This document shows positions 17,298 through 26,508 of a DNA stretch of 64,000 nt, one piece after another. How positions within the stretch are numbered: the first letter of the stretch is position 1; the number at the start of each line of letters is the position of its first letter. The notes under the pieces were generated by a model, which was not told the DNA's origin, ran no database searches, and saw only the letters and a list, made by a program, of their open reading frames with translations. Location: NCBI GenBank assembly GCA_030038475.1, contig JASHOU010000010.1, forward strand, positions 93,058 to 157,057, read 5' to 3'. Source of the stretch: Terriglobales bacterium (GTDB taxonomy: Bacteria > Acidobacteriota > Terriglobia > Terriglobales > Acidobacteriaceae). A program made the position numbers and the translations under genes.

Positions 17298-18184
17298 TAA
17301 CTCTCTTCTTTCAAATCAAGCAGGCAATCGAAGAGAAAATCATCATCTTGGCTATTCTCGTCGTGCGTCTGTTCGCAAAGATTCCCCTGCGTCTAGTCAC
17401 GAGCCCGCTGCTCGGGCTGCTGATTCTGTCGGCACTTTCTCTGCCGGTGATGGCGCAGGGAGGGCCGCCGTTCATCACTAACGACCCTGGTACTCCCGGC
17501 GACGGCAACTGGGAGATCAACGTCATGACTTATGCCGAGCGCCATCCCACCGAGCGCATCTTCAACCCCGGCGTGCTGGACCTGAATTATGGCCTTGGTC
17601 CGCGTATTCAGCTCACCTATGAGGTTCCTTACCTGATTGTCGGCACCGACGGCGGTCCCACTCGCACCGGCCTGGGCAAGTCGCTTCCGGGCGTGAAGTG
17701 GCGTTTTTACGACAGCGATAAGAAAAGACTCTCGTTCTCGATTTTTCCCCAGCTCGAGTTCAACAATCCCACGCATTCGTTGCAGCGCGGACTCGTGGAT
17801 TACGGCACCAGATTCTATCTTCCCATCGAGGCCTCGAAGCAGATCGGGCCGCTGCAGGTCAATCCCGAAGTTGGCTACATATTTGCCAACCACACCGGCG
17901 CGGCGTGGTTCTCGGGTTTGGTCGTGCTGAGAGAAGTCAACAAACGCATGGAGCTGGCGGGTGAACTTTATAACCTCGCCAATACCGATGGCTCCAACCA
18001 CTGGGATACCTGGGATGCAGGTGGCCGTTACACGCTGGGAGAGCATTTCATCCTGCTGGTGATGGCCGGCCGCAGCTTGACCCGGCCTTCGCTCAGTCAG
18101 CCCGATTTTTTTGGATACGCCGGGATGCAATTCCTGTTCTCCATGAAACACAAGAAAGACAAAACGGCCGAAACCAATCCGTAA
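17294..18184 (+). CDS. Outer-membrane beta-barrel protein (MetA-pathway/phenol-transporter-like)
   Basis: This 296-residue protein has a long hydrophobic N-terminus (RLVTSPLLGLLILSALSLPVMAQ) that looks like a signal peptide. Alternating strands typical of an outer-membrane barrel follow, with the family start GPPFITNDPGTPGDGNWEINV and a barrel end FFGYAGMQFLFSM. Related proteins are annotated as transporters linked to aromatic-compound pathways, but direct evidence for substrates is sparse. The start overlaps the E2 stop (ATGA), so it belongs to the same transcript and may supply the substrate to the operon. The ATG gives an unusually long leader; a downstream start is possible. Confidence 0.72.
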   Translation: MITLFFQIKQAIEEKIIILAILVVRLFAKIPLRLVTSPLLGLLILSALSLPVMAQGGPPFITNDPGTPGDGNWEINVMTYAERHPTERIFNPGVLDLNYGLGPRIQLTYEVPYLIVGTDGGPTRTGLGKSLPGVKWRFYDSDKKRLSFSIFPQLEFNNPTHSLQRGLVDYGTRFYLPIEASKQIGPLQVNPEVGYIFANHTGAAWFSGLVVLREVNKRMELAGELYNLANTDGSNHWDTWDAGGRYTLGEHFILLVMAGRSLTRPSLSQPDFFGYAGMQFLFSMKHKKDKTAETNP

Positions 18185-18211
18185 CTGAAGAGATGCAACG
18201 GCGGGATGATT

Positions 18212-18679
18212 TCACTGACTCACTGCCAAAAGAGCATCGGCGACGAGCTTCTTTGTCCGTTCGTCCATTTCTGTTTGCCCGGCGTTGACGCTAATCCCTT
18301 GGGCTAAACGCTTGTTCTTAATTCCGATATATACGGCGCTGTAGGGAGTATCGCCGAGATTTTCCACCTTATGCTTGAAGGGCGGAAACCAACGGCTTTC
18401 GCCTGCCTTGGCAAACACTTCCTGTGTTTTGCCATTTTCGTCGGTGAACAGCAGATGCGCGCCAGTGAGAACCACGACAACACCTCCCGGATGCGAGTGC
18501 AGGCTCGACTTGTCATGCGGTCCATAGTGGACATTCACCACCTGCACATATTCGTTCTCGAATGCCAACTTATAATGCGTGGGCTCAACTTTGGTGGGAT
18601 CCTGCGCCACGGTTACGGCGCAGAAACTCATACTCAACAGCGCAGCGCTGAACATTCGAACAGAGGAAGATTTCTTCAT
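18212..18679 (-). CDS. Exported cupin-domain protein
   Basis: This 155-residue protein has a signal peptide (MFSAALLSMSFCAVTVAQ) and a single cupin barrel. The first cupin motif supplies HSHPGGVVVVLTG with two metal-type histidines; the second is weaker, with FPPFKHKVENLGDTPYSAVYIGIK supplying a third His. Small periplasmic cupins of this type have no assigned reaction. The gene converges on the preceding operon with a 27-bp gap and has no same-strand partner nearby. The start ATG at 18679 is the first residue before a clean signal sequence. Confidence 0.75.
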   Translation of the reverse strand: MKKSSSVRMFSAALLSMSFCAVTVAQDPTKVEPTHYKLAFENEYVQVVNVHYGPHDKSSLHSHPGGVVVVLTGAHLLFTDENGKTQEVFAKAGESRWFPPFKHKVENLGDTPYSAVYIGIKNKRLAQGISVNAGQTEMDERTKKLVADALLAVSQ

Positions 18680-19046
18680 TAGATGCGCCCTCGGTGCTTA
18701 GCCCAAGCTTACCCGGCTCAGCACACTTCAACCATGAAAAGGTGGGATTGGACCAAGATAGTAAGAAGGAGCTATCGTGCTCAAAAAGCGGCTTCGCCAG
18801 TCCAGTTCCGTTTCTACTCCCGGTTGCTTATCCTTTTGATCTACGCATGTTCTTTGCGGCGACTGGTTGGCGAACGGCTTCGACTGGATGTCGCGTGGGG
18901 TCAGCCACGTTTTGATTGCGTCATTTTTGCGTTGGGTTTGCATTCGTCATCATCGTGAATCTCGGACCCATGGATGCCGCGCCAGTTTGCAACTCCCTTG
19001 CGATAAAATCTCCAGACGCCGTACCGATGTTCTGCATCGCGGTAAA
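18680..19046. other. Intergenic stretch without a recognisable gene
   Basis: About 370 bp between the cupin start and the end of the next leftward gene. Short frames exist on the plus strand, but none has a family motif, and the one behind AAGGAG near 18768 stops after about 17 codons. It probably holds the cupin promoter. Confidence 0.5.
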
Positions 19047-19826
19047 TCAGTTCTTGGTTCTCCGCAGAGAGTCAGCCAATACCTGCGGTTCAGTGACACG
19101 GAGAACCAGTTGTGTCCCGCTGCTCAGGTGCACGTTCTCTCGGGTTGAGCTGATTGCAGAACTTTGGGCGGTGTGGCTGAGCGAAATCCCTTTCATTCCG
19201 ATCACGCCCTGTCTACTGGGTTCCAGTAATCGCGCTGCGTCTCTGGAGGAACCACCGCTGTTTGCCGGTTCATCCGCACCAGCCCCCGCATTTGGCGGAG
19301 TAAGGGAGCCGGGAAATGCGCTCCCTAAGGTGCGCCTCATCTCATTCCTTCCGGGCGCTGATTGTGGTCCCACCGTCTCCGGCCCCGCTATGTCACCGAT
19401 GGCCTCGTTACCCTGGGCAATTCGCACTCCAACCGCCTGAATCGAGGCTTGCAGCGGAACTTCGCGTCCGCTTTTCAAAAGAAGGCGATCAAAAGCGATC
19501 TCCACCATAGACTCAGGTGCCTGCTTGGTTCGTGCTTTGGCATTGCCTACATGCCCGACAATTTTCGTGCCTCTCGGAATCACGATTTCCCCGTGCGATA
19601 ACACATCCATCGTCACTCTGGCATCGATCTCGTCGCCAGCTCGGGCTTTTCTGGCATCGATGGACTTGGACAGCTCGGCCACAATAACGCCGCCGACTGC
19701 AACCTGACCCGGTGGCATGGATGCGGGGTTTGCGCTCTGCGATGTCGCTGGCTTTTGAATCAAGGCCATCGCCGTGGCGGCAATCAACGAAACCAGCATA
19801 CCTCTCCTGGCCATATTCCCTCTCAT
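19047..19826 (-). CDS. Exported protein of unknown function
   Basis: This 259-residue protein has a signal peptide (MLVSLIAATAMALIQKPATSQ) and then a beta-rich domain: AELSKSIDARKARAGDEIDARVTMDVLSHGEIVIPRGTKIVGHV. That pattern recalls TrbI/VirB10-like or SH3-like barrel proteins in acidobacteria, but I cannot place it in a named family. The last ~110 residues are low-complexity (Gly, Ser, Ala, Pro) before a final beta segment. AAGGAAATTCCGG precedes the ATG at 19826. It has no operon partner. The function is unknown. Confidence 0.6.
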   Translation of the reverse strand: MRGNMARRGMLVSLIAATAMALIQKPATSQSANPASMPPGQVAVGGVIVAELSKSIDARKARAGDEIDARVTMDVLSHGEIVIPRGTKIVGHVGNAKARTKQAPESMVEIAFDRLLLKSGREVPLQASIQAVGVRIAQGNEAIGDIAGPETVGPQSAPGRNEMRRTLGSAFPGSLTPPNAGAGADEPANSGGSSRDAARLLEPSRQGVIGMKGISLSHTAQSSAISSTRENVHLSSGTQLVLRVTEPQVLADSLRRTKN

Positions 19827-20153
19827 CCGGAATTTCCTTCTTGGCCTTGTTCACCACGAAACAGGGGTAAGTTTACACCCATTTCCTCTGGCGGCTGGCA
19901 TCATGAACAAGATTGGTAGTGGGTCAGTTTGACCCACTACCACAAGATTTCATGCAATGGCACCGGGCTGAAACGATTTCTGAAATTTGCCTAACCTTTG
20001 CTCCACGCCGCTCATGGGCAAGATCTCGATCTTGTTCACGGAGCAACGTTCGCCGAGCAACCGGCATAGCTAACCATCCTCAAGTTATCCGATAACCATG
20101 CCGATATATCAGTTCGTGTGACGCTCCGTTCTAGCGTTAGGCGGGCACAATTT
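19827..20153. other. Intergenic region holding a mini-element and a palindrome
   Basis: This 327-bp divergent region contains the 27-bp palindromic element at 19915-19941 with its 8-bp flanking repeats. It also contains a separate 13-bp palindrome, GTTATCCGATAAC, at 20084-20096, a possible operator for the rightward gene. No gene was found in it. Confidence 0.6.
19907..19949. mobile_element. Palindromic mini-element, copy 1, with 8-bp target duplication
   Basis: A 27-bp near-perfect palindrome (19915-19941; arms begin GGTAGTGGGTCA, loop GTT) is bounded exactly by ACAAGATT at 19907-19914 and again at 19942-19949. A second element of the same design lies at 38641-38671. Direct repeats abutting both ends are the usual footprint of an insertion event. 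Confidence 0.6.
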
Positions 20154-20615
20154 ATGCGTTCACTTTCTATCGTTACCCTCATTTTCGTGTTATTGGGGGG
20201 CGCCTATGCCGACCCGTCCGCTCCGCCGCGCGCGGACCATGTCCTCGGACGGATCATTGCCGATCGAACAGTTATCGGCTCTGTCGCTGATATCGCCCAG
20301 CGATACGAAGGCGATGCACCCGTAACTATCCTTCAGATTCTTGAGTTCGCCACCGACATGGCTCCCCAAGAGCCCCATTTGTTGCAAGTTCGCTTGTGTG
20401 GGGCTGATGCATTTGAGTCTTTCGTGCACACCAACGTCACTTTGGTCTACAAACTCGCCAGTCCCAGCCGGGCAACCGGCTGCCTCAGCCTGACGCACAT
20501 CGAGTCGTGGCAGGACAACGGTCCAGAGCAAAATCTCTTTTCTCAGTCCCAGCCAAAACGGAACATACAACTTGAAAAAAACATTCGAAGCATTATTCAT
20601 CACACTACTAACTAG
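20154..20615 (+). CDS. Small exported protein of unknown function
   Basis: From the ATG at 20154 the 153-residue product has a signal peptide, MRSLSIVTLIFVLLGGAYA. The mature part has no motif that I recognise and contains two Cys residues that could form a disulphide (RLCGADAF, TGCLSL). A GTG at 20118 would extend it by 12 residues without improving the signal sequence. No good ribosome site is visible. Convergent with the HD-GYP gene. It could be a spurious frame, but the clean signal peptide supports it. Confidence 0.45.
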   Translation: MRSLSIVTLIFVLLGGAYADPSAPPRADHVLGRIIADRTVIGSVADIAQRYEGDAPVTILQILEFATDMAPQEPHLLQVRLCGADAFESFVHTNVTLVYKLASPSRATGCLSLTHIESWQDNGPEQNLFSQSQPKRNIQLEKNIRSIIHHTTN

Positions 20616-20702
20616 TGTTTGTCTCGCCACAACCGCAAGAGACAACCTTGTTAGTGTTTAGCGTTGAAAAGGATGGCGAACCTCTTTCGCAGAAAGTGTT
20701 GC

Positions 20703-21386
20703 CTAGAGAACGGCTGACATGCTCGTTCCCGCTGCTTCAAACACCTCCGCCGCTTCCTGCTCCGCGATCGGTATGAATACTCGCAAGACATCCGGGTCGA
20801 ACTGCGTTCCGCCGCTGCGAACGAGGCGCGCAATCGCCTCTGGGTGCGGAAGCCCCTGCCGGTAGCAACGGTTGGAGACCATCGCATCGAAAGCATCGAT
20901 AACTGAGATAATCCGCGAAACCATGGGAATGTCATTCCCTTTGAGCCCGGCCGGATAACCGGACCCATCCATGCTTTCGTGGTGGTGCAAAGCGTAGAGA
21001 CTTGCTTCCTCAAGCCCAGGGAACAATCGCAGAATTGACCAACTATACTCCGGATGGCGGTTGATGAGCGCGCGCTCTTCGATCGTCAATGGACCCGATT
21101 TTTTCAGAATCGAGTCTGGCACGCCGACCTTGCCAATGTCATGCAGCAACGCGGCGACTTCCACTTGGTAAAGGCGATTCTCGGGAATCTCTATCTTCCG
21201 CGCCACCCGCAACGCCCATTCTGCGAGCCGAGTACTGTGTACGCCAGTGTTGAGATCTTTCAGGTCGAGCATCTGGTTGAAAGCGCAAACCAGAGAATTG
21301 CGAAAGGCCAAATGCTGCTCTTCCAGCTCCTTGACGCGCAGCGTTAGACCAGGCGCATCCTGAATCAGATTTGAGATCGCCGCCAT
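20703..21386 (-). CDS. HD-GYP domain phosphohydrolase (probable cyclic-di-nucleotide phosphodiesterase)
   Basis: This 227-residue protein is almost entirely an HD-GYP domain. It has the metal-binding HD in VAALLHDIGKVGVPDSIL, a downstream His in INRHPEYSW, the HHH segment LYALHHHESMDGSGYPAGLKG carrying the GYP motif, and DAFDAMVSNRCYR. HD-GYP enzymes hydrolyse cyclic di-GMP, some cyclic GMP-AMP. No receiver or sensory domain is attached, only a ~35-residue helical start. Its gene follows the subtilase gene by 30 bp on the same strand, so it is probably the last gene of the sigma-CHAT-subtilase transcript. This would tie second-messenger turnover to that system. Confidence 0.88.
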   Translation of the reverse strand: MAAISNLIQDAPGLTLRVKELEEQHLAFRNSLVCAFNQMLDLKDLNTGVHSTRLAEWALRVARKIEIPENRLYQVEVAALLHDIGKVGVPDSILKKSGPLTIEERALINRHPEYSWSILRLFPGLEEASLYALHHHESMDGSGYPAGLKGNDIPMVSRIISVIDAFDAMVSNRCYRQGLPHPEAIARLVRSGGTQFDPDVLRVFIPIAEQEAAEVFEAAGTSMSAVL

Positions 21387-21416
21387 GTCGTCGCTGCTCG
21401 CACTCTCTGTGCTGGA

Positions 21417-22742
21417 TTACAGCGCGAGACGGCAGGTTAGAAGTGCCTGATAAGTATCCAGACGTCCCCATCCTAGATTCAGATTGTCGATGAAATGCGC
21501 ATCGGCCAAGCCAGTAGGAATACTCGATACGGAGCAGTTGCTGTTGTTCCCCAACATGAGCGCCGCAGTGCCAGCTACGAAGGGAGTGCTGAACGAGGTG
21601 CCCCATCCGGCGGCCCAGGTTCCCCAGGGGTAAGTTGTGACCACCCCTTCTCCCGGCGCAGCCATGAATACTGGAGGCACGCCGTAATTCGTAAACGTGG
21701 ACTGGACATCGGTATTCGAAGTGGACGCAACGTCGATCACTCCAGGGAGTCCGCCCGGATAAACCATTATGTCCTCGCTGTCATTTCCAGCCGAGGCGAC
21801 CGAAATTACCCCCTTACTGTTCGAATACTTGATAGCAGTTGCGAGCTCCTGCGAGTAACTTGTGTAATTAAAGCTCATGTTCATTACATTGGCACCGTTA
21901 GCCACGGCGTAGTAGATGGCGCGCAGAATGTTCGAGTCGTAGGCAGTGCCGTCCGAAGTGAACGCTTTGAGCGGCATGATACTTGCCTCGGGCGCGACTA
22001 GGTGTACGATTCCCGCAGTCATAGTTCCATGTCCGAAGTCTGAATACGAGCTGCCATCGAGCACCGCGACCGTGCGCTGATCCAGCACCGCGACCGTCCG
22101 CTGGTCCAGGGTTGCAGGCTGGGCATCACTCATGTCGGGAGCGGCTGGAGCGCCGTTCATTTCTGAACCGCCGCTGGTATTGGTTGTGAAGTCATAGCCG
22201 TCGACCAGAACACTTTGCAGCACTGGGTTGTTGGGATCCACGCCCGTGTCGATAACTGCAACTGTCGCGCCGGCGCCGGCGACGTTAAATGTCGACTGTG
22301 TTTGCGCGGTTCGCACTAACTCGTTCGCGGGCTGCACCAGGTAAGCTTGCCAAACGGTTGCGCCGTAGTAAGACGTCGGGGTCTCATCCGTCAGGTACGA
22401 CGCATCGGAGTTTGACTCCGGCTGCTGCTGAGACACCACTTGATCGATTTCGACATCGACGATGCCAAGATCTTGGCTGATTTCGAGCAGGTCGGTGACC
22501 GGATTCAGAATGGCAGGGAAAGTCACCAAAAATAACTGGCCGTTCGGGTCGCCAAGGCTTTCCACGACGGTGCACCCGGCCAATAGACAGGTCAGGTTCA
22601 GACCCGGCAGCCCTAGCGAATCGCGCACAATCACGCGAGTTTGCGCTTGCATAGCCGGCGCGCAAAAAGCAGTCACCAACAGAAGCAAGCAAGGCATTAT
22701 GCCCGCACGCCGAATGTTAAAATTAGACTTTAACTCACCCAT
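21417..22742 (-). CDS. Secreted S8-family subtilisin-like serine protease
   Basis: This 441-residue preproprotein starts at the ATG at 22742, preceded by AAGGGG. It has a signal peptide (LLLLVTAFCAPAMQAQ), a propeptide-like region ending VDVEIDQVVSQQQ, then the catalytic domain. Asp is in VAVIDTGVDPN, His in FGHGTMTAGIVHLVAPEA, the oxyanion Asn in SVASAGNDSED and Ser in GTSFSTPFVAG, so the triad is complete. An 8-residue unit, LDQRTVAV, is tandemly duplicated just before the catalytic His, from a 24-bp DNA duplication; this places an insertion in a surface loop. It lies in the leftward cassette with an ECF sigma factor, a TPR-CHAT protease and HD-GYP, which suggests a stress-regulated extracellular proteolysis role. 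Confidence 0.9.
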   Translation of the reverse strand: MGELKSNFNIRRAGIMPCLLLLVTAFCAPAMQAQTRVIVRDSLGLPGLNLTCLLAGCTVVESLGDPNGQLFLVTFPAILNPVTDLLEISQDLGIVDVEIDQVVSQQQPESNSDASYLTDETPTSYYGATVWQAYLVQPANELVRTAQTQSTFNVAGAGATVAVIDTGVDPNNPVLQSVLVDGYDFTTNTSGGSEMNGAPAAPDMSDAQPATLDQRTVAVLDQRTVAVLDGSSYSDFGHGTMTAGIVHLVAPEASIMPLKAFTSDGTAYDSNILRAIYYAVANGANVMNMSFNYTSYSQELATAIKYSNSKGVISVASAGNDSEDIMVYPGGLPGVIDVASTSNTDVQSTFTNYGVPPVFMAAPGEGVVTTYPWGTWAAGWGTSFSTPFVAGTAALMLGNNSNCSVSSIPTGLADAHFIDNLNLGWGRLDTYQALLTCRLAL

Positions 22743-22861
22743 TGCTTTCCCCTTTTGGACCTTGTTCCTGGTCGTCATTTTAGGATTGATTCTTTGCCAC
22801 TTGCCACTTACAGCTGTACTCTCTCTGGAGTAACTCCCGTGGTTTCTTTGGTCATTCATTG

Positions 22862-23485
22862 TCAGTTACCTCTATCTTGCAGGGCCAGCGGAATCCGCAC
22901 TGCATTGCGGTCCTCCGCCTTAACCGACAGCCATAGATCGTCTTTCGTTTGATACTCAAGTTGAAATTCTCCTGAAACACTGACGGGCGCTGTCGCGACC
23001 AGTCGGTGTTGTATTGTCGACAACTCGACGCTGGCCTTGTCCTGCAGGGCCCGCACTGCTTTTTTGTCGAACACTTGGCCTATGATATGAAGCGCATTCG
23101 ATTGTGCGCCACGACCTAGCCGTAGATCTACGGTCAGGCCCTCGGCCTCGTAAACCATCTGCCAGGTATTCAGCGCGCCGCTGCGCACTCCTGCAGGCAG
23201 CGGTTGTGCCAAACTGTCAAAAACCAGATTAGCGACGGTCCAGTCCCTCTGAGGCTGATCTGTACGTGTGTTCTCAAAGGCAAGCTTCACCAGACGCACC
23301 AGATTTTCCGGCGGCGCATAGCCCATTTCTTGGACTGCCATTCTTCCCACCCGGCCCCAGGCGTCGTAAGCTGTCTTGCACTGCAGACAATCAGCAACGA
23401 GATGAGCGTTGATACCGTCGCCAACCTTTGGAGCCATTACTCCACGAACAAAATCAACCCACGATTGTTCGGAAAAATGCTGCAT
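22862..23485 (-). CDS. Small cytosolic protein with a zinc-finger-like start, between CHAT and subtilase genes
   Basis: This 207-residue protein has no signal peptide or membrane helix. Its first ~45 residues (FVRGVMAPKVGDGINAHLVADCLQCKTAYDAWGRV) resemble the HxxxCxxC zinc anti-sigma fold, but with four residues between His and Cys. The remaining ~140 residues are beta-rich (GEFQLEYQTKDDLWLSVKAEDRN) and of no known family. Position in the sigma-CHAT-subtilase cassette makes an anti-sigma or CHAT-substrate role attractive; that is inference. A hairpin separates it from the CHAT gene. The start ATG at 23485 has no strong ribosome site. Confidence 0.7.
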   Translation of the reverse strand: MQHFSEQSWVDFVRGVMAPKVGDGINAHLVADCLQCKTAYDAWGRVGRMAVQEMGYAPPENLVRLVKLAFENTRTDQPQRDWTVANLVFDSLAQPLPAGVRSGALNTWQMVYEAEGLTVDLRLGRGAQSNALHIIGQVFDKKAVRALQDKASVELSTIQHRLVATAPVSVSGEFQLEYQTKDDLWLSVKAEDRNAVRIPLALQDRGN

Positions 23486-23606
23486 CTCTGTCCTCTCATT
23501 TGGGGGAGGGCATTAGAGCTAGTACGTCGAGCGTATCTTCTATAACTATCGCCAGGGATGAACTGGCCCTTACTACAAAAGGGATCGCAGGGGCCAAGAA
23601 AATACA

Positions 23607-23633
23607 GGTAACCGGTAGGAAAGTACGGTTACC
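23607..23633 (-). promoter_or_regulatory. Hairpin directly after the CHAT gene stop
   Basis: GGTAACCG (23607-23614) and CGGTTACC (23626-23633) form an 8-bp stem with an 11-nt loop, starting two bases after the CHAT stop on the minus strand. The downstream run (TGTATTTTCTT) is only partly U-rich, so it could attenuate or stabilise the transcript rather than end it. Confidence 0.35.
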
Positions 23634-23634
23634 G

Positions 23635-26508
23635 TTACTCCTTTCCGATCAATAAGAAAGGAGCCCAATGGTAGGGATGGGGCCGCCGTTGCCGCAGCCT
23701 GATGGAGGCGCTTTGCAGCGCTTCCGCCTTCGGCAGTCCAGTTTGGAGTTCGCCATAAAAGTCGATCATAAATTCCTTAGTGCTGTCGTCATCGACGTCC
23801 CACAAGCTCAAAATCAGCGACTGCGCTCCGGCTTGCAGCAAGCCGCGGACCAAGCCCATCAATTCGTCACCGGGCGTAACCACGTTCAACCCGGTGGCGC
23901 AACCGCTTAGTACCACCAACTCAGCCGGCAGTCGCAGATGAGCCATGTCATAAAGGCTAAGATAGGAATCTCCCAGACGAATCGAGGAAAACATCGGGTT
24001 ATCCTGGCGAAAATACCCGTGCGTCGCAATGTGTACGATTTTGCTGCCTGGCCCGTGGCTTTTCAGAACTGCCGAGGTTGCATCGTCCCCGACAAATAGT
24101 CTGCTGTTGGGCAAGATTTTGGATACTGCATCTACCTCCGCAAGAATAGCGGGTGTTCGCTCATCAGCCACGCCCAGGATTAGCGAATCACGGATTAGCG
24201 AATCGCTACTCGTGTTGAGGTGTTTCCTTTGGCAATGACCATACACGCTGGCACTCGGCGCGTAGGAGACGGAAAATTGATCAACTAAGTATGAATTCCC
24301 ATCATATAGAGCGTGAAACGGAACGTAATGCAGCAACCCATGCTGTACAAACACTATATGCCGTCCGTCGAGCATATCCCGGACAGGCGCGACTAACTCT
24401 TGATACAAACTCTGTAGGTGTGCCTGTGTCGATTCGAGTAGGGACTGGCTGAAGATTTCCACATATTGGGGATCAAGGCGGAATTTCGACATCTGAAATT
24501 GCAGCAACTGCAGCAGCTTTTGAATTCGCGACTGCAGCGTGACTGGACAGATGTGAAGTCTATCGCGCGTCAGCACGCAGGCCACGATGCGATCGTGTGT
24601 GCAGAAAAACTCGAGCAAAACGGTGTCCGCGGGAAGGACCGAACGAATCTCCTCTAATGACATGGCGGAGGGAACCTGCAATCCCGCTTCATTCGCTTCC
24701 GCAACACTCGCTTGCTTGACCGCCCGCATCAAGTCCGACTCTCGCGATCGGGCCTGTCGTTCGAGTTGCTCGACCCTCTCCCGCGATCGCCCTTCCGGCC
24801 GCAATTGTTCGCGCTCGATCAGGTTGTAATACCAGTTCAGTTCCTCGCGGAGGTTGCGGATCGAACGCACGAGTTCGCTTTGTCCGGGATCGGCCGCGCT
24901 CGGAACGTGCACCGGGTGGTTTAGAACATCCATCAACGTCCGCGATTTGGCTTGTTCGATGTAGGTGAACGCCTCTGCGAAGCCGTTCTGACGTCGAAGA
25001 CAAATGTCTACCAGGCTTTCGTATACTTCGAGTTTGTTTTCGAAGAAAGCAATCTTGAGTTCTTCTCCGCGCAGGCTGCTGCGCAGGCGCTCGATTGCTG
25101 CACGCGCATGGCAGTAAGACTCATAGGCCGCATCTTCATTTCCAGTGATTCGCTCCACTTCGCCCATCACAAACTCGGCTTGATAGAGAAGCGTCGGCGA
25201 ATCCAGATTTGCCAGTTCCCTGAGGGCCGCCGCGCAGTGTTGTTTTGCCAGAGCTGTGTCGCTCAGCCGCAGGGCAATGCGCGCCAGCAATAGTTCGGCT
25301 AGAATTGCTTTGCCACGCATCGACGAGGTTCGGAAAAATTGATGTGCTGCCGCACCAAGTCGTCGAGCCTCAAATAAGCGTCCTTCCGTGAACAGTACCA
25401 GCGCTTGATAAAGATCAATCAGCGAAGGCCAAACCTGGTTCTGGTCACGAACAAACGTCTTTTTTGCCAAACCAAATAGCTTGACAGCCTCAAACGCCTG
25501 CCCTTGACGGCTTGCCGCGATAGCCGAAAACCCCAGTGCTTTCGCTGCTTCATAACCAAAGCCGAGTTTCTCGAAACTTTCATGCGCTGTCCGACCCAGT
25601 TCGTCGGCCTCGCCGTTCAAATTCAGTTCGAGATAGATTTCTGCCATGTCCAGATTGCAGAGGGCGAGCTGATAAGGGTCGTTCGCTTTCTTGGCGCTCG
25701 AAGATGCATCGCGAAGCATTTGAATCGCGCGCCCGTATTCTCCGCGCAAGAAATATAAGTAGGCAATGTTGTAATCGGCATAAGCGACCAGAATCGGCAT
25801 GTCCTTCTGCTCGCAGTGCCGTCGCGCGACCTGGTGGAGCTCCAATGCTTTGGGAAAATCGTTGAGACTGATGTGGCACAGCGATAAATTGCTCAGAACC
25901 GCCGCCAACCCTTCCGCATCGTCGTGGGCGAGCATTTGTTGGTACGCGCGTTCGTAAAGGGCAAGCGCTTCGGTGAACCGGTCCTGCCGGTGGTAGATGT
26001 TTCCAATGTTGATTTCCAGGCGAGCGAGCCGTCGCGCATTGCCCTGTTTTCGAAAAATCTCGCCGGCGCGCTCGCCCGCGGCCAGTGCCTGATCGTATCT
26101 GCCGAGCAACAGCAACGGCTGAATCGATCCGCTCAAAGTCCGCGCTAGTTCAGCCTTGTCGCCCGTTTGCTCAAATAGAGCGATCGCCTTTTCGTGCAGT
26201 TGAACGGCCTCCAAATGTTCATCCAGCGCATACATGGCGTTGGCTTTTGCCCGAAAGCTTCGGGCAATCAGGCTCGGAGTGCCAAGCGTTTGGGCAACAT
26301 CCAGCGCCGCGTCCGCCAGTCGCTTCGCCCGATTTGTATCGATACGAACTTCTTGCCAGACTTTTTCGGTGAGCGTTGTTACGATTTCATCCCACGCAAT
26401 CGTCGAGCATTCCGCGATCAACTGCGCTCGGCTCAAGGCATCGTCCAGCGCCAGCAGACGCTCAATGGCCGCGTCCGATTCGGTCTTTAAAACCGGCTGG
26501 ACGCTCAT
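23635..26508 (-). CDS. TPR-CHAT caspase-like protease
   Basis: This 957-residue protein has a long N-terminal TPR solenoid, roughly residues 35-500 (for example GNIYHRQDRFTEALALYERAYQQML). A coiled-coil linker follows at about 530-640 (NLREELNWYYNLIEREQLRPEGRSRERVEQLERQARSRE). The C-terminal CHAT protease domain, about 650-957, carries a catalytic His near residue 830 in VHIATHGYF and a Cys near 870 in VVLSGCATG, both intact. CHAT domains are caspase-related Cys proteases; TPR-CHAT Csx29 of type III-E CRISPR cleaves Csx30, which controls an ECF sigma factor. Here the gene starts at the last base of an ECF sigma gene, so the two are tightly coupled. The natural substrate is unknown. Confidence 0.93.
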   Translation of the reverse strand: MSVQPVLKTESDAAIERLLALDDALSRAQLIAECSTIAWDEIVTTLTEKVWQEVRIDTNRAKRLADAALDVAQTLGTPSLIARSFRAKANAMYALDEHLEAVQLHEKAIALFEQTGDKAELARTLSGSIQPLLLLGRYDQALAAGERAGEIFRKQGNARRLARLEINIGNIYHRQDRFTEALALYERAYQQMLAHDDAEGLAAVLSNLSLCHISLNDFPKALELHQVARRHCEQKDMPILVAYADYNIAYLYFLRGEYGRAIQMLRDASSSAKKANDPYQLALCNLDMAEIYLELNLNGEADELGRTAHESFEKLGFGYEAAKALGFSAIAASRQGQAFEAVKLFGLAKKTFVRDQNQVWPSLIDLYQALVLFTEGRLFEARRLGAAAHQFFRTSSMRGKAILAELLLARIALRLSDTALAKQHCAAALRELANLDSPTLLYQAEFVMGEVERITGNEDAAYESYCHARAAIERLRSSLRGEELKIAFFENKLEVYESLVDICLRRQNGFAEAFTYIEQAKSRTLMDVLNHPVHVPSAADPGQSELVRSIRNLREELNWYYNLIEREQLRPEGRSRERVEQLERQARSRESDLMRAVKQASVAEANEAGLQVPSAMSLEEIRSVLPADTVLLEFFCTHDRIVACVLTRDRLHICPVTLQSRIQKLLQLLQFQMSKFRLDPQYVEIFSQSLLESTQAHLQSLYQELVAPVRDMLDGRHIVFVQHGLLHYVPFHALYDGNSYLVDQFSVSYAPSASVYGHCQRKHLNTSSDSLIRDSLILGVADERTPAILAEVDAVSKILPNSRLFVGDDATSAVLKSHGPGSKIVHIATHGYFRQDNPMFSSIRLGDSYLSLYDMAHLRLPAELVVLSGCATGLNVVTPGDELMGLVRGLLQAGAQSLILSLWDVDDDSTKEFMIDFYGELQTGLPKAEALQSASIRLRQRRPHPYHWAPFLLIGKE

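Noticed and set aside
20620..20646. TTGTCTC/GAGACAA inverted repeat as terminator
   Set aside because: Seven-bp arms, a 13-nt loop and no T-run; too weak to call.
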